A DNA stretch of 64,000 nucleotides from JBGSYJ01 sp041748075 (GCA_041748075.1 JBGTDX010000022.1:1-64000), one strand, 5' to 3'; shown: positions 17,399 through 26,043, counted from the first letter of the stretch. The notes: generated by a model from the letters alone, not told the origin. Program-made: numbers and translations.

Positions 17399-19782
17399 TA
17401 TTCCTGCCCTCCGCCGACCACGAGCTCTTCGAGCGTGCTTCTGTACTCCTCAGGAGTGACTCGAATCGCGGCGCCGGTCGGGCAGCTGCGGACGCACGCC
17501 GGACCGCCCTTGATCTCACGACAGAGGTCGCACTTGACCGCCAGGGTTCGCTCGAACTCTTCCTCCGGTTCCTCATCGGCAAACAGCGAAACCAGCCAGC
17601 TCCACACCCCGCTCTTCTTTTCCGGATGCACCATGAAGATGTTGTCGTAGGGACAATTCTTCTCGCAGTTCCCGCAACCGATGCAGTTGCTCTTGATGTA
17701 GACCTCGCCGCGCGGGTCGCGAACCAGCGCATCAGGGGGACAATCGAGCATGCACATGGGGTTCTCGCACTGCCAGCAGGAGTTCGGCGCGAGAAGATTG
17801 TAAATATGGATGCCCGTCAGCGAGAGCCGCGCCTGACCATCTTCATGCACAGATTCGCAGGCACGGATACAGTTGTTGCAGCGCACGCACTTGTGGTCGT
17901 CGATCATGAGCGAGTGCGTGCCCATGACGACTTCCTCCCGGATCAGATCTTCGAGAATGTTCCCCGCGTCCGGCGTCGCCTCGGCGATCAGTGAACCGAT
18001 GCGCCGCTCTTCCAGCTTCTGGAGCGGCTTTTCCCTCAGGTGAGGATACCGTGCCAGAAACTGGTCGAAATCGCGCTTCGAGAGCCGGATCAGCTCAGAA
18101 GGAAAAATCGTCGTGACGGTCGCTGTTCGCGGTGCGTCCGACAACAGCGCGCTTTCACCGAAGAAGTTGCCGGAGACCAGATACGACAGAACGATCTCCT
18201 TCTCACCCGATGTCCGGGAGATCTTCACCATCCCATTGCGGATCAGGTAGAACGCGTCGCCCGGCTCGCCCTCCCGAAAAACGATCTCCTCCTTGCCCAG
18301 GCTCTTGACCGTTGCTTTCGAGATCAACTCTCCCAGAACTGCACCCGGCACGTCAGGGAACAGATATCCCTGCACGGCTCGGATCAGGAATGCCTGATCG
18401 ATCAGCATGTCGACTTTAGGCGCAGTGCGAATCAGTTTGAGCATCGCCTTGCGGGGAATCTCGATGATTCGCGTGGGACCTATTGCGATCACCGAGGCAT
18501 TTCTTCGACGTCCCGAGATGAGGCTCATCTCACCGAAGAAGTTGCCTGCAGTCAGCTCGGCGACGATGCGTTCGGGGGCGTGGTCGGGCTTGGCGCGAAC
18601 CTCCACGCGACCCGACGCGATGATCATGAACTCGTTCGTGTAATCGTTCTGCCGGATGATCAGCTCGCGATCGTTGTACTCGCGCACCGTAGTCGCGAGA
18701 AGCATCTCGCGAAGCTGCTCTTCGCTCGCGGCGCCGAGGATGGGGATTCTGTCGCGGAGAAGCCCGATGCGCTCGTAGACCGTCCCTTCGAGAAACGGAA
18801 GCTTGCTTTTGAGCACCGCTTCGTCGGCCGGTTCGCACTCGCGACCCATCAATCGCTCGACGACTTCGAAGCCCTGGTTCATTCCGAGCTTGATCAGATC
18901 GCGGCCACTCGCCGCACCGATCAGATATAAGCCGGGAACGGTCGTCTCGTAGTACTGGTTGAGAATGGGCTGCGCGTCCGGCCCTTCACCGTTGTATTTG
19001 ATGCCGCACTTCTCGAAAAACTTCCTCGGAGGATCGGCTCCGAGCTTGAGAAAAATCATGTCGGCGGGAACCCGCACCACATCTCCTCGCACATTGAGAT
19101 CGACGAACCCTTCCTCGATGTGCTTGAGAGTCGTGCTGTAGTAGATCGTCATGCTGCCGTTCGCAGCACGGCTGACCGCTTCGCGGATCAGCACGTCTTT
19201 CGCGCGGACAATTTCCGCCGAACGGACGATCAGACTCACCCGGTTGGTATCTGCGAGTGCCAGCGCAATCTCGAGCGCCGAGTCGCCGGCACCCACCACC
19301 AGAATATCCTGGTCCGCATGATCGGATGGATCGACAAGCCTGTACTGAACGTGCGGAAGATCTTCTCCCTCAACCCGCGGCTTCCGCTGCGAGCCCTGAG
19401 TACCCATCCCGAGGATCACATTGCTCCCGCGGTACTCTGAGCTCGGAGTGCGTACCACGAACCCGTCCGCCTCCCGGATCACCTCTTTGACTTCCTGATT
19501 CAGGTGAACGTTCAGGCCCCGGCTGGCGACGTGCTCGTCCCAGGCGCCGAGAATCGACTCGCGCGAGCCGGCCTCGAACGGAAGATCTCCTCTCTGCGGG
19601 ATGAGGGTCGGCTCCGCCATGACGTACTTGCGAGCCTGATAGCTGTAGATCGTGTCCGATACGTGGTCAACCCGTTCCAGAACTACATAACGGAGACCGC
19701 TCTCCTGAGCCCGGGATGCCGAGCTCAGTCCTGCCGGGCCGGAGCCCACAATAATCAGATCGTAACGTTCCTGTGTATTCAT
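17398..19782 (-). CDS. FAD oxidoreductase - two cyclic-nucleotide-binding domains - four [4Fe-4S] ferredoxin fusion
   Basis: A 794-residue cytoplasmic protein. Residues 8-320 are a thioredoxin-reductase-like flavoprotein with the FAD motif GSGPAG (13-18) and NAD(P) motif GAGDSA (164-169), but I see no redox CxxC, so it is unlikely to reduce thioredoxin. Residues 355-450 and 475-580 are two CAP-ED domains (FFGEMSLI...RRRNASV and FFGESALL...PRTATV; the second is closer to consensus). Residues 632-767 carry four cysteine clusters (CVRCNNCIRAC, CWQCENPMCMLDC, CIGCGNCEKNC, CDLC...CVRSC), as in the electron-transfer subunits of molybdoenzymes. Likely passes electrons between NAD(P)H and the cytochrome b encoded next, under nucleotide control. 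Overlaps the cytochrome b gene by 1 bp. Confidence 0.88.
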   Translation of the reverse strand: MNTQERYDLIIVGSGPAGLSSASRAQESGLRYVVLERVDHVSDTIYSYQARKYVMAEPTLIPQRGDLPFEAGSRESILGAWDEHVASRGLNVHLNQEVKEVIREADGFVVRTPSSEYRGSNVILGMGTQGSQRKPRVEGEDLPHVQYRLVDPSDHADQDILVVGAGDSALEIALALADTNRVSLIVRSAEIVRAKDVLIREAVSRAANGSMTIYYSTTLKHIEEGFVDLNVRGDVVRVPADMIFLKLGADPPRKFFEKCGIKYNGEGPDAQPILNQYYETTVPGLYLIGAASGRDLIKLGMNQGFEVVERLMGRECEPADEAVLKSKLPFLEGTVYERIGLLRDRIPILGAASEEQLREMLLATTVREYNDRELIIRQNDYTNEFMIIASGRVEVRAKPDHAPERIVAELTAGNFFGEMSLISGRRRNASVIAIGPTRIIEIPRKAMLKLIRTAPKVDMLIDQAFLIRAVQGYLFPDVPGAVLGELISKATVKSLGKEEIVFREGEPGDAFYLIRNGMVKISRTSGEKEIVLSYLVSGNFFGESALLSDAPRTATVTTIFPSELIRLSKRDFDQFLARYPHLREKPLQKLEERRIGSLIAEATPDAGNILEDLIREEVVMGTHSLMIDDHKCVRCNNCIRACESVHEDGQARLSLTGIHIYNLLAPNSCWQCENPMCMLDCPPDALVRDPRGEVYIKSNCIGCGNCEKNCPYDNIFMVHPEKKSGVWSWLVSLFADEEPEEEFERTLAVKCDLCREIKGGPACVRSCPTGAAIRVTPEEYRSTLEELVVGGGQE

Positions 19783-19803
19783 AACCGGGGGTGAGGTCCT
19801 ATA

Positions 19804-21072
19804 TCACTGCGTGGGAAGTTTAGTCATTACTGTGGCACTCGGCTCGAGCTCGGCGGCGACGCTGAACGTCAAGTACACCGTTCCGAGTCGAATGCGATCA
19901 TTGTTTTTGAGCAGGGCCGTTTCTATACGATCGCCGTTCACGAACGTGCCATTACGGCTTTTCAGATCTTCAATTTGATATCCCGTCGGAGTGCGGTCGA
20001 CCCTGGCGTGCGTGCTCGAGATGCTTCCATGGACGATTCGAACGATGTTTTCCTCGCCGCGGCCGATCGAAGTCTGGTCGTCGAGAAGAGGGAAAGAAGT
20101 CTTGGAGTCATCGTCCAGCGTCAAAACTGCGAACGGCAACTCCTCGCCTTCCGCCATGTCATCCCGATCCTCGGCCTCGAGAGGCATATCGAGCGCCGTG
20201 GGATCGATCCGGCGGTACGGAATGTCGGGCGTGGTGACATTGATGGAAGGGGGCTCCATAGGCTGGGAGGGCGGCTGAGCTGCCGGAACGGGCTCGGGCA
20301 CTTCCGCGTGTCGAGGTTCCTCTTGCGCGGCGAGTGCGGGCGACTCCGGCTCGGCCAGGGGTTCCGCAGCAACTGGGGGCGCGTCTTCCGTACCGGCCGG
20401 CGCTACTTCGATGAAACCCCGGACTCGAAGCCGGTGAATCAACCGCGAAGTTTCCTGCTCATCGCCTTCGATCTCGCCAAACGCGCTTCCATGTCCGATT
20501 GCGAGGAGCAGCCTCAGCTCCTCGGCTGACAATGTCATGCTCGGTGGAAAGGCCCGAGGCATCACGATGAATCGCGTACCCGCGGCTGGTTTCATCGAGG
20601 TGGCCGCTTCCGCACTTCGACGTGCGGCTTCCTTCTCGGCGCCATCGAGATCGAGCTCGAACAACCCCAGGCCCGCCGGCATGGTCTGCTCATCCGTCCA
20701 GCGGAACTGGCCATACTCCCAGCTCAACGCGTCGATCAGAATCTCCGTGGCCTGAAGGCGACCGAAGTTCCGCAATTCCTCGGCCGAGAACTGCTCGCTG
20801 TTCTCGAGCGGGCCACCCGAAGCCCGCATAGCTGCCTGAAGTTTCGCTCCGTCGGCCTCTGAGATCACCTCACGCCGGACGAGAAGAGCCGGCAGCTGAA
20901 AATCAGGATCGTCGCAGCGCATGGCAAACCGGGGACCGGAGCGAAGATGCAACTCGGCTGAGCGTTCCGGCCCTCCAATCCTGACCAGACCTTCCCTGCC
21001 GTTTTCGGTGAGCAGCCGAATTACGGAAGACAGGGGAAGCCCTTCGAGAGACCCTTCGAGAAATGCATTCAT
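19804..21072 (-). CDS. DUF4388 (PATAN-like) and FHA domain signalling protein
   Basis: First gene of the seven-gene operon. The N-terminus (FLEGSLEGLPLSSVIRLLTENGREGLVRI) is a DUF4388/PATAN-type domain, known mostly from signalling proteins of Myxococcota, Acidobacteriota and relatives. Residues about 190-225 look helical, possibly a winged helix; 230-325 are an acidic, Pro/Ala-rich linker; 338-412 are an FHA domain with all ligand residues (IGRGEEN, SSTH, SRNGTFVNG). No signal peptide or membrane segment, so cytoplasmic. It probably reads a phosphothreonine signal and may regulate or scaffold the electron-transfer complex encoded behind it. 21 bp separate it from the oxidoreductase gene. Confidence 0.82.
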   Translation of the reverse strand: MNAFLEGSLEGLPLSSVIRLLTENGREGLVRIGGPERSAELHLRSGPRFAMRCDDPDFQLPALLVRREVISEADGAKLQAAMRASGGPLENSEQFSAEELRNFGRLQATEILIDALSWEYGQFRWTDEQTMPAGLGLFELDLDGAEKEAARRSAEAATSMKPAAGTRFIVMPRAFPPSMTLSAEELRLLLAIGHGSAFGEIEGDEQETSRLIHRLRVRGFIEVAPAGTEDAPPVAAEPLAEPESPALAAQEEPRHAEVPEPVPAAQPPSQPMEPPSINVTTPDIPYRRIDPTALDMPLEAEDRDDMAEGEELPFAVLTLDDDSKTSFPLLDDQTSIGRGEENIVRIVHGSISSTHARVDRTPTGYQIEDLKSRNGTFVNGDRIETALLKNNDRIRLGTVYLTFSVAAELEPSATVMTKLPTQ

Positions 21073-21108
21073 GATGTCCGCCGAACCTGAGTGATTTGGA
21101 TGCCGGAG

Positions 21109-21137
21109 ATCTTAACGGCAAAACGAGACTGGAACAA
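21109..21137 (-). promoter_or_regulatory. Candidate sigma-70 promoter for the cytochrome/FHA operon
   Basis: Read on the minus strand: TTGTTC at 21137-21132, a 17-bp spacer, then TAAGAT at 21114-21109, about 37 bp before the ATG of the first operon gene. Four of six and five of six consensus matches at optimal spacing. No obvious operator palindrome lies next to it. Sequence-based only. Confidence 0.5.
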
Positions 21138-21197
21138 CCCCATTCAGGAATTGTCAGTCCAGGCCATGTTCGAGGACATCGCGCCGCGGCTGATTCG

Positions 21198-21713
21198 TCA
21201 TCGCGCCCGGAAGAACTTCAGCACGTGCTCGCGCGTTCCCTCTTTGTTATTCAGCGCGAGATACATCGTCATCGCATCTTCGCCGTCCCGACGGATCGCC
21301 AGACCGCTGAAATGATGAACCCCTTCGATCACTCCGATCCAGCGGAACTTCACGAAGTCGTTGCGCTCCTCCCAGCCGGTCATGTCGGGGTTCACGTGCT
21401 TGAGGCGCATCGCCATCTCGCCGTCGAATACGCCGAGGGAAATGATCTCGTAGAAGACCGGCTCGCCGTCCTTGACGAGGCGGAACATCCCCACCATCTT
21501 CCCGCCCGCCGGCGCCGTCCAGACCTCCTCGAGCGTGCCGCCAAGCCCCTCACCTTTCCAGTGGCCTTCGAGCCATGCGAGATCGGCGATCGTTCCTGAA
21601 CCGGCTTGCGCGTCCGGAGCAAGCCGGAGCGTGTGCTCCGTGAGTTTTTCCTGCGCGGCGGCCGGGCTCGCGAAGGTCATGGCCAGGATTACCAGGGCAG
21701 CAGCTGTTCTCAT
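21198..21713 (-). CDS. DUF6265-like secreted protein
   Basis: A 171-residue exported protein with signal peptide AAALVILAMTFASPAAAQ. The mature part opens IADLAWLEGHWKGEGLGGTLEEVWTAP and continues as a small beta-barrel with GGKMVGMFRLVKDG, matching the DUF6265 family (lipocalin-like, unknown function). Monocistronic by position: it ends 125 bp before the start of the cytochrome operon, on the same strand, and its start faces the toxin-antitoxin pair. Confidence 0.78.
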   Translation of the reverse strand: MRTAAALVILAMTFASPAAAQEKLTEHTLRLAPDAQAGSGTIADLAWLEGHWKGEGLGGTLEEVWTAPAGGKMVGMFRLVKDGEPVFYEIISLGVFDGEMAMRLKHVNPDMTGWEERNDFVKFRWIGVIEGVHHFSGLAIRRDGEDAMTMYLALNNKEGTREHVLKFFRAR

Positions 21714-21876
21714 CGTTTCATCCCCCTCGGAAGAATGACGCAGAAGGCTCCGGAAATCGACAGTTGCGGAGGATTTGGCGGCGCGGCACAGTCACAGACA
21801 GAAAACCGGGACGCTCAGGGGAAATTGGGAAATTTGGCAAAGATGTGCCACAGTTGAATAGAATGGGAGGAACCGA

Positions 21877-22236
21877 ATGCCTCTACGGACGCTGAAGGAA
21901 CTCGAGAAACTGGCCGGTACGCAAAACCGGCGACCGGCCTCCGATGTGAAGTCCCACTGGCGGGAGATCGTCGAGGATGTCAGAGAGTATGGGGAAGTGA
22001 TCGTCACCAACTACAACCGGCCGGAAGTCGTCATCGTGTCAATCGATCGTTATGCGAAGCTGCGGCGCGATGCGGTGGCAAACGATCCGCTCACTGCGCT
22101 GAGGGCCGAGTTCGATCACGAACTGGCGGCGCTCGGAGAACCCGACGCTGCGTCCAAGCTTCGCCGGATCTTTTCATCATCCCCCGCTCAGATTGCAAAG
22201 GCGGCCAACGCGTCCGTTTCGCGCCGCAAAGGCTGA
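21877..22236 (+). CDS. Phd/YefM-type antitoxin
   Basis: A 119-residue protein. The central part (SDVKSHWREIVEDVREYGEVIVTNYNRPEVVIVS) has the Phd/YefM pattern: an amphipathic N-terminal DNA-binding part, then a strand with an N-R-P turn, ending in DRYAKL. The C-terminal tail (about residues 65-119) is charged and probably wraps the toxin. GGGAGGA lies 5 bp before the ATG. Its stop codon overlaps the start of the zeta-toxin-like gene (TGATG). Such antitoxins usually repress their own promoter; no operator was recognised. Confidence 0.8.
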   Translation: MPLRTLKELEKLAGTQNRRPASDVKSHWREIVEDVREYGEVIVTNYNRPEVVIVSIDRYAKLRRDAVANDPLTALRAEFDHELAALGEPDAASKLRRIFSSSPAQIAKAANASVSRRKG

Positions 22237-22895
22237 TGTGCGCGCTCGAACTGCAAGCACCGGTCATCTTCGTGATCGCTGGGGTCAACGGTGCAGGCAA
22301 GAGCTCAATCGGTGGCCCGACACTTCGGGAAGGACTCGCCTACTTCAACCCGGACGAAGTGGCGCTCAGGATCCGCGAGACGATCGGCTGCTCGGTAGAA
22401 GAGGCGAACGCTCTCGCCTGGCACGAAGGAAGGATGCGTCTCGAGTCGGCGATCCATTCGCGCTCGAACTTTGCGCTCGAGACGACCCTGGGCGGAAACA
22501 CCATCACGCAATTGCTCGTCGGGGCCGCCGAAGCTGGATTCGATATTCTCGTCTGGTTCATTGGACTGTCGAGCCCCGAGCAGCACATCACCCGCGTTCG
22601 CGCGCGAGTCGCTGCAGGCGGACATGACATTCCTGAGACGAAGATCAGGGAGCGGTGGGACACTTCGCGGAAGAACCTCATCAGGCTGATGCCATTCCTG
22701 ACGGAGTTGAAGGTGTTCGACAACAGCGAGCAGCGGGAAACTGAGCTCCCCGAGCCGCGGATCGTTCTGCACATCCGGCGCCGGCTGATTGTCGCACCTG
22801 CCTTCAAACGGCTGGATAAGACTCCCGAATGGGCAAAACCCATTGTCGCGTTCGCCGTGAGACTTCATCGCACGACGATCCGGAATGATTCGTGA
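22236..22895 (+). CDS. Zeta-toxin-like P-loop kinase
   Basis: A 219-residue P-loop protein: Walker A GVNGAGKSS near residue 18, FNPDEVA, and ALETTLGG followed by WFIGLSSPEQHITRVRARVAAGGHDIP, as in zeta/PezT-like and related small kinases. Zeta toxins phosphorylate UDP-N-acetylglucosamine and block peptidoglycan synthesis; many homologues are uncharacterised. Translational coupling to the Phd-like gene indicates a toxin-antitoxin pair. Length (about 220) fits the short zeta class. The alternative is a housekeeping ATPase of the same fold. Confidence 0.8.
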   Translation: MCALELQAPVIFVIAGVNGAGKSSIGGPTLREGLAYFNPDEVALRIRETIGCSVEEANALAWHEGRMRLESAIHSRSNFALETTLGGNTITQLLVGAAEAGFDILVWFIGLSSPEQHITRVRARVAAGGHDIPETKIRERWDTSRKNLIRLMPFLTELKVFDNSEQRETELPEPRIVLHIRRRLIVAPAFKRLDKTPEWAKPIVAFAVRLHRTTIRNDS

Positions 22896-23104
22896 GGATG
22901 AGTCGTGTGTCCAGGTGCAAAACGCAGGACCTGCCAGCAGGCGTCATCGAAGCCGCCCTACACGAGAGGGCAGTGTCAGGTTTCGCGAGAGCGCCCGATG
23001 GATAGGCCACCATCTTTTGAGTTCAGAGACTCGCTCGGCGGTCAGTCCGGCAGCGAAGAGATCGAGAACGTCCTTGACGCGGATGCGGGGAGTTTCGATT
23101 CGAA

Positions 23105-24415
23105 TCAGTGGGCGCCGACCGGCATGTCGAGGCGGCGGTAGCGCCTGGTGCCGGGAAGGCAGCTCTTGTGCTCGAAGTGGTACTCGTACTCCGAGCGGAA
23201 CTTCTGGATCGACGAGATCACCGGGCCAATCGCGGCGTCACCGAGAGCGCAGAGGGACTTGCCTCCGATGTTGTCGGCCATGTCGAGGAGCAGATCGTGG
23301 TCGTGCTGCCTACCCTCTCCCCTCTCGATCCGGTCGAGCACCGACTCCATCCAGTTCGTCCCTTCACGGCAGGGAGTGCATTGTCCGCAGGACTCGTGTG
23401 CGAAAAATTTCGACAGGCGCCACACGGCATCGACGATGCACGTGCTGTCGTCGAGTACGATGATTCCGGCCGAGCCGAGCATCGATCCAACCTTCATGAG
23501 GGCGTCGAATGTGAGCGGGATGTCGATCTCGTCGGCGGCCAGCATCGGGGCCGACGCTCCGCCGGGAATAACAGCCTTGAGCTTCCTGCCGTTCAGAATG
23601 CCGCCGCAGTGGTCGTAGATCAGCTCCCTGAGGGTAATGTCCATTGGAAACTCGTACACTCCGGGTTTGTTCACCTGACCGGATACACAGTACAGCTTCG
23701 GTCCGGTGTTTTTAGGAATGCCGAAGCTCCGGAACCACTCGGCGCCATTCTTGATGATCAGCGGCACACATGCGATCGTTTCTACGTTGTTCACGATCGT
23801 GGGTCCGCCAAAGACGCCGACGACAGCCGGGAAGGGCGGCTTCACGCGCGGCTGTCCGCGCTTTCCTTCCAGCGATTCGATCAGCCCCGTCTCTTCACCG
23901 CAGATGTACGCACCGGCGCCCCGGGCAACCGTGATGTCGAAGTCGAAACCGCTTCCGAAGATGTTCCTGCCGAGAAACCCATGCTCGCGCGCCTCGGCAA
24001 GAGCCTTTTCGAGGACCATGGCGCCGAAGTAGAACTCTCCCCGGATGTAGATGTAGCCCATCGGGTTCGAGCCAATGGCAAATGCGGAGATGATCATCCC
24101 CTCGATGAGCAGATGGGGATCCTTCTCGATGATCTCTCGATCCTTGAAGGTTCCCGGCTCCGCTTCGTCGGCATTACAGAGCAGCCAGGTGGGCTTCGGC
24201 GCATTCTTCGGGACGAACGACCACTTCATGCCGGTGGGGAAACCTGCCCCGCCCCTCCCGCGCATTTCCGAATCCTTGACCTCCTGAGTGATCTGATCGG
24301 GACTCATTGCGAGGGCCTTCCTCGCGGTCTCGTAACCACCGGAGTCGAGATACGTCCGTATGGAAGCGGAGTCGGGCTTGCCCCAGTTCGCCGAGAGAAT
24401 CCTGAGCGGCTCCAT
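23105..24415 (-). CDS. nuoF: NADH-quinone oxidoreductase subunit F (51 kDa)
   Basis: The NADH-oxidising subunit of respiratory complex I, which binds FMN and the N3 cluster. GRGGAGFPTGMKWSF is the NADH/FMN motif, GAGAYICGEETGLIESLEGKRG the second FMN block, and SCGQCTPCREGTNWM with a later Cys (SLCALGD) ligates [4Fe-4S]. 436 residues, normal length. It starts directly after the nuoE stop codon, so nuoA-nuoE-nuoF are co-transcribed on the minus strand. The peripheral-arm partners nuoB, C and D are not in the window. Confidence 0.97.
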   Translation of the reverse strand: MEPLRILSANWGKPDSASIRTYLDSGGYETARKALAMSPDQITQEVKDSEMRGRGGAGFPTGMKWSFVPKNAPKPTWLLCNADEAEPGTFKDREIIEKDPHLLIEGMIISAFAIGSNPMGYIYIRGEFYFGAMVLEKALAEAREHGFLGRNIFGSGFDFDITVARGAGAYICGEETGLIESLEGKRGQPRVKPPFPAVVGVFGGPTIVNNVETIACVPLIIKNGAEWFRSFGIPKNTGPKLYCVSGQVNKPGVYEFPMDITLRELIYDHCGGILNGRKLKAVIPGGASAPMLAADEIDIPLTFDALMKVGSMLGSAGIIVLDDSTCIVDAVWRLSKFFAHESCGQCTPCREGTNWMESVLDRIERGEGRQHDHDLLLDMADNIGGKSLCALGDAAIGPVISSIQKFRSEYEYHFEHKSCLPGTRRYRRLDMPVGAH

Positions 24416-24946
24416 CTACTTCAACCTTCCCAGAAGCTCGTCGACCTTCGCCACGGTCATCTGTTCGTGGTAGTCGTTGTTGACCTGCACCACGGGCGCC
24501 GTGCCGCAGGAACCGAGGCACTCGACCTCGGTAAAAGAGAAGCGGCCGTCACCGGTAATCTCGCCCGGAGATACGCCGAGCTTCTCGTGAAGGTGGTCGT
24601 AGATGTCATACGCCTCGCGCACCATGCAGCTGAGGTTCGTGCAGACCTGCAGGAAGTACTTTCCCACGGGCTTCTGGTTGTACATGTTGTAAAAGGTGAC
24701 GACCCCGAACACGGTCGCCGGCGACAGCTCCAGCTCGTCCGCAACGAGCAGCACGACTTCGGGCGAGATCCATCCCCAGATCTCCTGGGCCAGATGCAGC
24801 ACCGGCAGCAGCGCCGCCATCCTCGTCGGATATCTCGAGAGAATCCATTCGATCTTTTCTCTTGCTTCAGGCGGAAAGGTGAGCTTCTTATCCGGATCGG
24901 CGAAGCGGTTCTCCGCGTACGGATTCTCAGGATGCAGGTCGGCCAT
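24416..24946 (-). CDS. nuoE: NADH-quinone oxidoreductase subunit E (24 kDa)
   Basis: A thioredoxin-fold [2Fe-2S] subunit of complex I that partners NuoF. 176 residues; the cluster ligands are CTNLSC and CLGSCG, with the family blocks PTRMAALLPVLHLAQE and VFGVVTFYNMYN. It begins 3 bp after nuoA and abuts nuoF. Assignment is secure. Confidence 0.96.
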   Translation of the reverse strand: MADLHPENPYAENRFADPDKKLTFPPEAREKIEWILSRYPTRMAALLPVLHLAQEIWGWISPEVVLLVADELELSPATVFGVVTFYNMYNQKPVGKYFLQVCTNLSCMVREAYDIYDHLHEKLGVSPGEITGDGRFSFTEVECLGSCGTAPVVQVNNDYHEQMTVAKVDELLGRLK

Positions 24947-24949
24947 AGG

Positions 24950-25327
24950 TCACTTCCAGTCGAGCGTTCTTTTCTTCCACACGTAGACATACCCGACCGC
25001 GAGCAACGTGATGAACACCAGCATCTCGATGAATACGAACCAGATCACGCCGCTGGAGGTCACGGTCGCTTCGCGATAGATGACAGCCCATGGATAGAGA
25101 AACGCCGCTTCGATGTCGAACAGAATGAAGAGCATCGCTATCTGGTAGAAGCGGACGTTCACACGCTTCCTGTTTGTGTCGAGCAGCGGAACGCCGCTTT
25201 CGTACGGGCTGAGTTTCGAAGGGTTTCTCTGATGGCTACCGACGAACCAGGCCAGCGCGAGCAGAATCGCACCCAGAACGAGGGCGAAGATCAGAAGGAT
25301 GAGTACGGGGACGAATGTCTGTGTCAT
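24950..25327 (-). CDS. nuoA: NADH-quinone oxidoreductase subunit A
   Basis: Small membrane subunit of complex I: three helices and the conserved loop between helices 1 and 2 (LSPYESGVPL), then RFYQIAMLFILFDIEAAFLYPWA. The chosen ATG at 25327 gives 125 residues beginning MTQTFVPVL; a TTG 45 bp upstream would add a hydrophilic stretch not seen in the family. Normally nuoA is followed by nuoB, C and D, but here nuoE follows after 3 bp. Confidence 0.95.
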   Translation of the reverse strand: MTQTFVPVLILLIFALVLGAILLALAWFVGSHQRNPSKLSPYESGVPLLDTNRKRVNVRFYQIAMLFILFDIEAAFLYPWAVIYREATVTSSGVIWFVFIEMLVFITLLAVGYVYVWKKRTLDWK

Positions 25328-25411
25328 GGGTTCAGGCGGCGAGCATGCTATCAACTGCGATTGAGAATTCAAAGTTCAGATATGCGAAAAGTGCGAGGCG
25401 ATGTCCTCCTG

Positions 25412-25474
25412 AGGCCTCGCTCAGCATGACACATCGGTTCATCACCCCTTCACCGGCGCCCAGCGCCGTTAGGT
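25412..25474. repeat. Dispersed intergenic repeat, copy 1
   Basis: This 63-bp stretch upstream of nuoA is nearly the reverse complement of 37861-37922, sharing CTCGCTCAGCATGACAC and CCCCTTCACCGGCGCC blocks. The GGCGCCCAGCGCC part is itself palindromic. Between 25475 and 25530 are degenerate GATGACAT and CTCAGAATGACAT fragments of the same type. No coding potential. Confidence 0.7.
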
Positions 25475-25559
25475 AGCTCGGGATGACATATGGAGAGAGT
25501 TTTGACACGCTCGCTCGCTCAGAATGACATGCCGTTCGTCTTCGGCATCCCGAGCCCTC

Positions 25560-26033
25560 TCAATTCGGCCGCAGGTGCTCGACGGCCTCCTCCTCGGATT
25601 CGAAGATATCGAAAATCTGTCCCAGCTTCGTCAGCTCGAGGAGTGCCTTGATCCTGTGCGACGGCTTGACCAGCACCATCGGCCGCCGTCGCTCTTCGAA
25701 GCGCTGCAGGTACCCGATCAGCTCTCCGAGCCCGGTGGAATCCATATAGTTGATCTGTTCGAAGTTGATGATGACGGCGCCGGTCTCGTCGTTGAGCACC
25801 TTGTCGAGGTAGCGGGAGAACTCGCGCGCGCTCTCGCCCAGCTTGATGACGCCCTGGACGTCCAGGATGGTTACGTCGTTGAGGCGTCTCTTGATGATGT
25901 TCAGACGATTCGGTCTCCGGGCGGACGCGAGTGTATCGAATCGGCGGCAGCGGTTCAACCGGAGAGGTGCGCGCGTAGCAGTTGCGTTCAGCTGAGAGTT
26001 TCGTGGGTAGAGGATCGGAGTCCTCTGCCACAT
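25560..26033 (-). CDS. STAS-domain protein (anti-sigma factor antagonist-like)
   Basis: From about residue 44 to the end this is a STAS domain: NIIKRRLNDVTILDVQGVIKLGES, then INFEQINYMDSTGLGELIG, in which the Ser of MDSTG is the usual phosphorylation site in SpoIIAA/RsbV-like proteins. Such proteins bind anti-sigma kinases or act in partner switching. The first 43 residues (Arg-rich, no predicted fold) may not be translated; no ATG, GTG or TTG lies nearer to the domain, so the true start is unclear. A PP2C-type phosphatase that could act on it is encoded at 39.4-40.6 kb. Confidence 0.8.
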   Translation of the reverse strand: MWQRTPILYPRNSQLNATATRAPLRLNRCRRFDTLASARRPNRLNIIKRRLNDVTILDVQGVIKLGESAREFSRYLDKVLNDETGAVIINFEQINYMDSTGLGELIGYLQRFEERRRPMVLVKPSHRIKALLELTKLGQIFDIFESEEEAVEHLRPN

Positions 26034-26043
26034 CAGATCCTGC

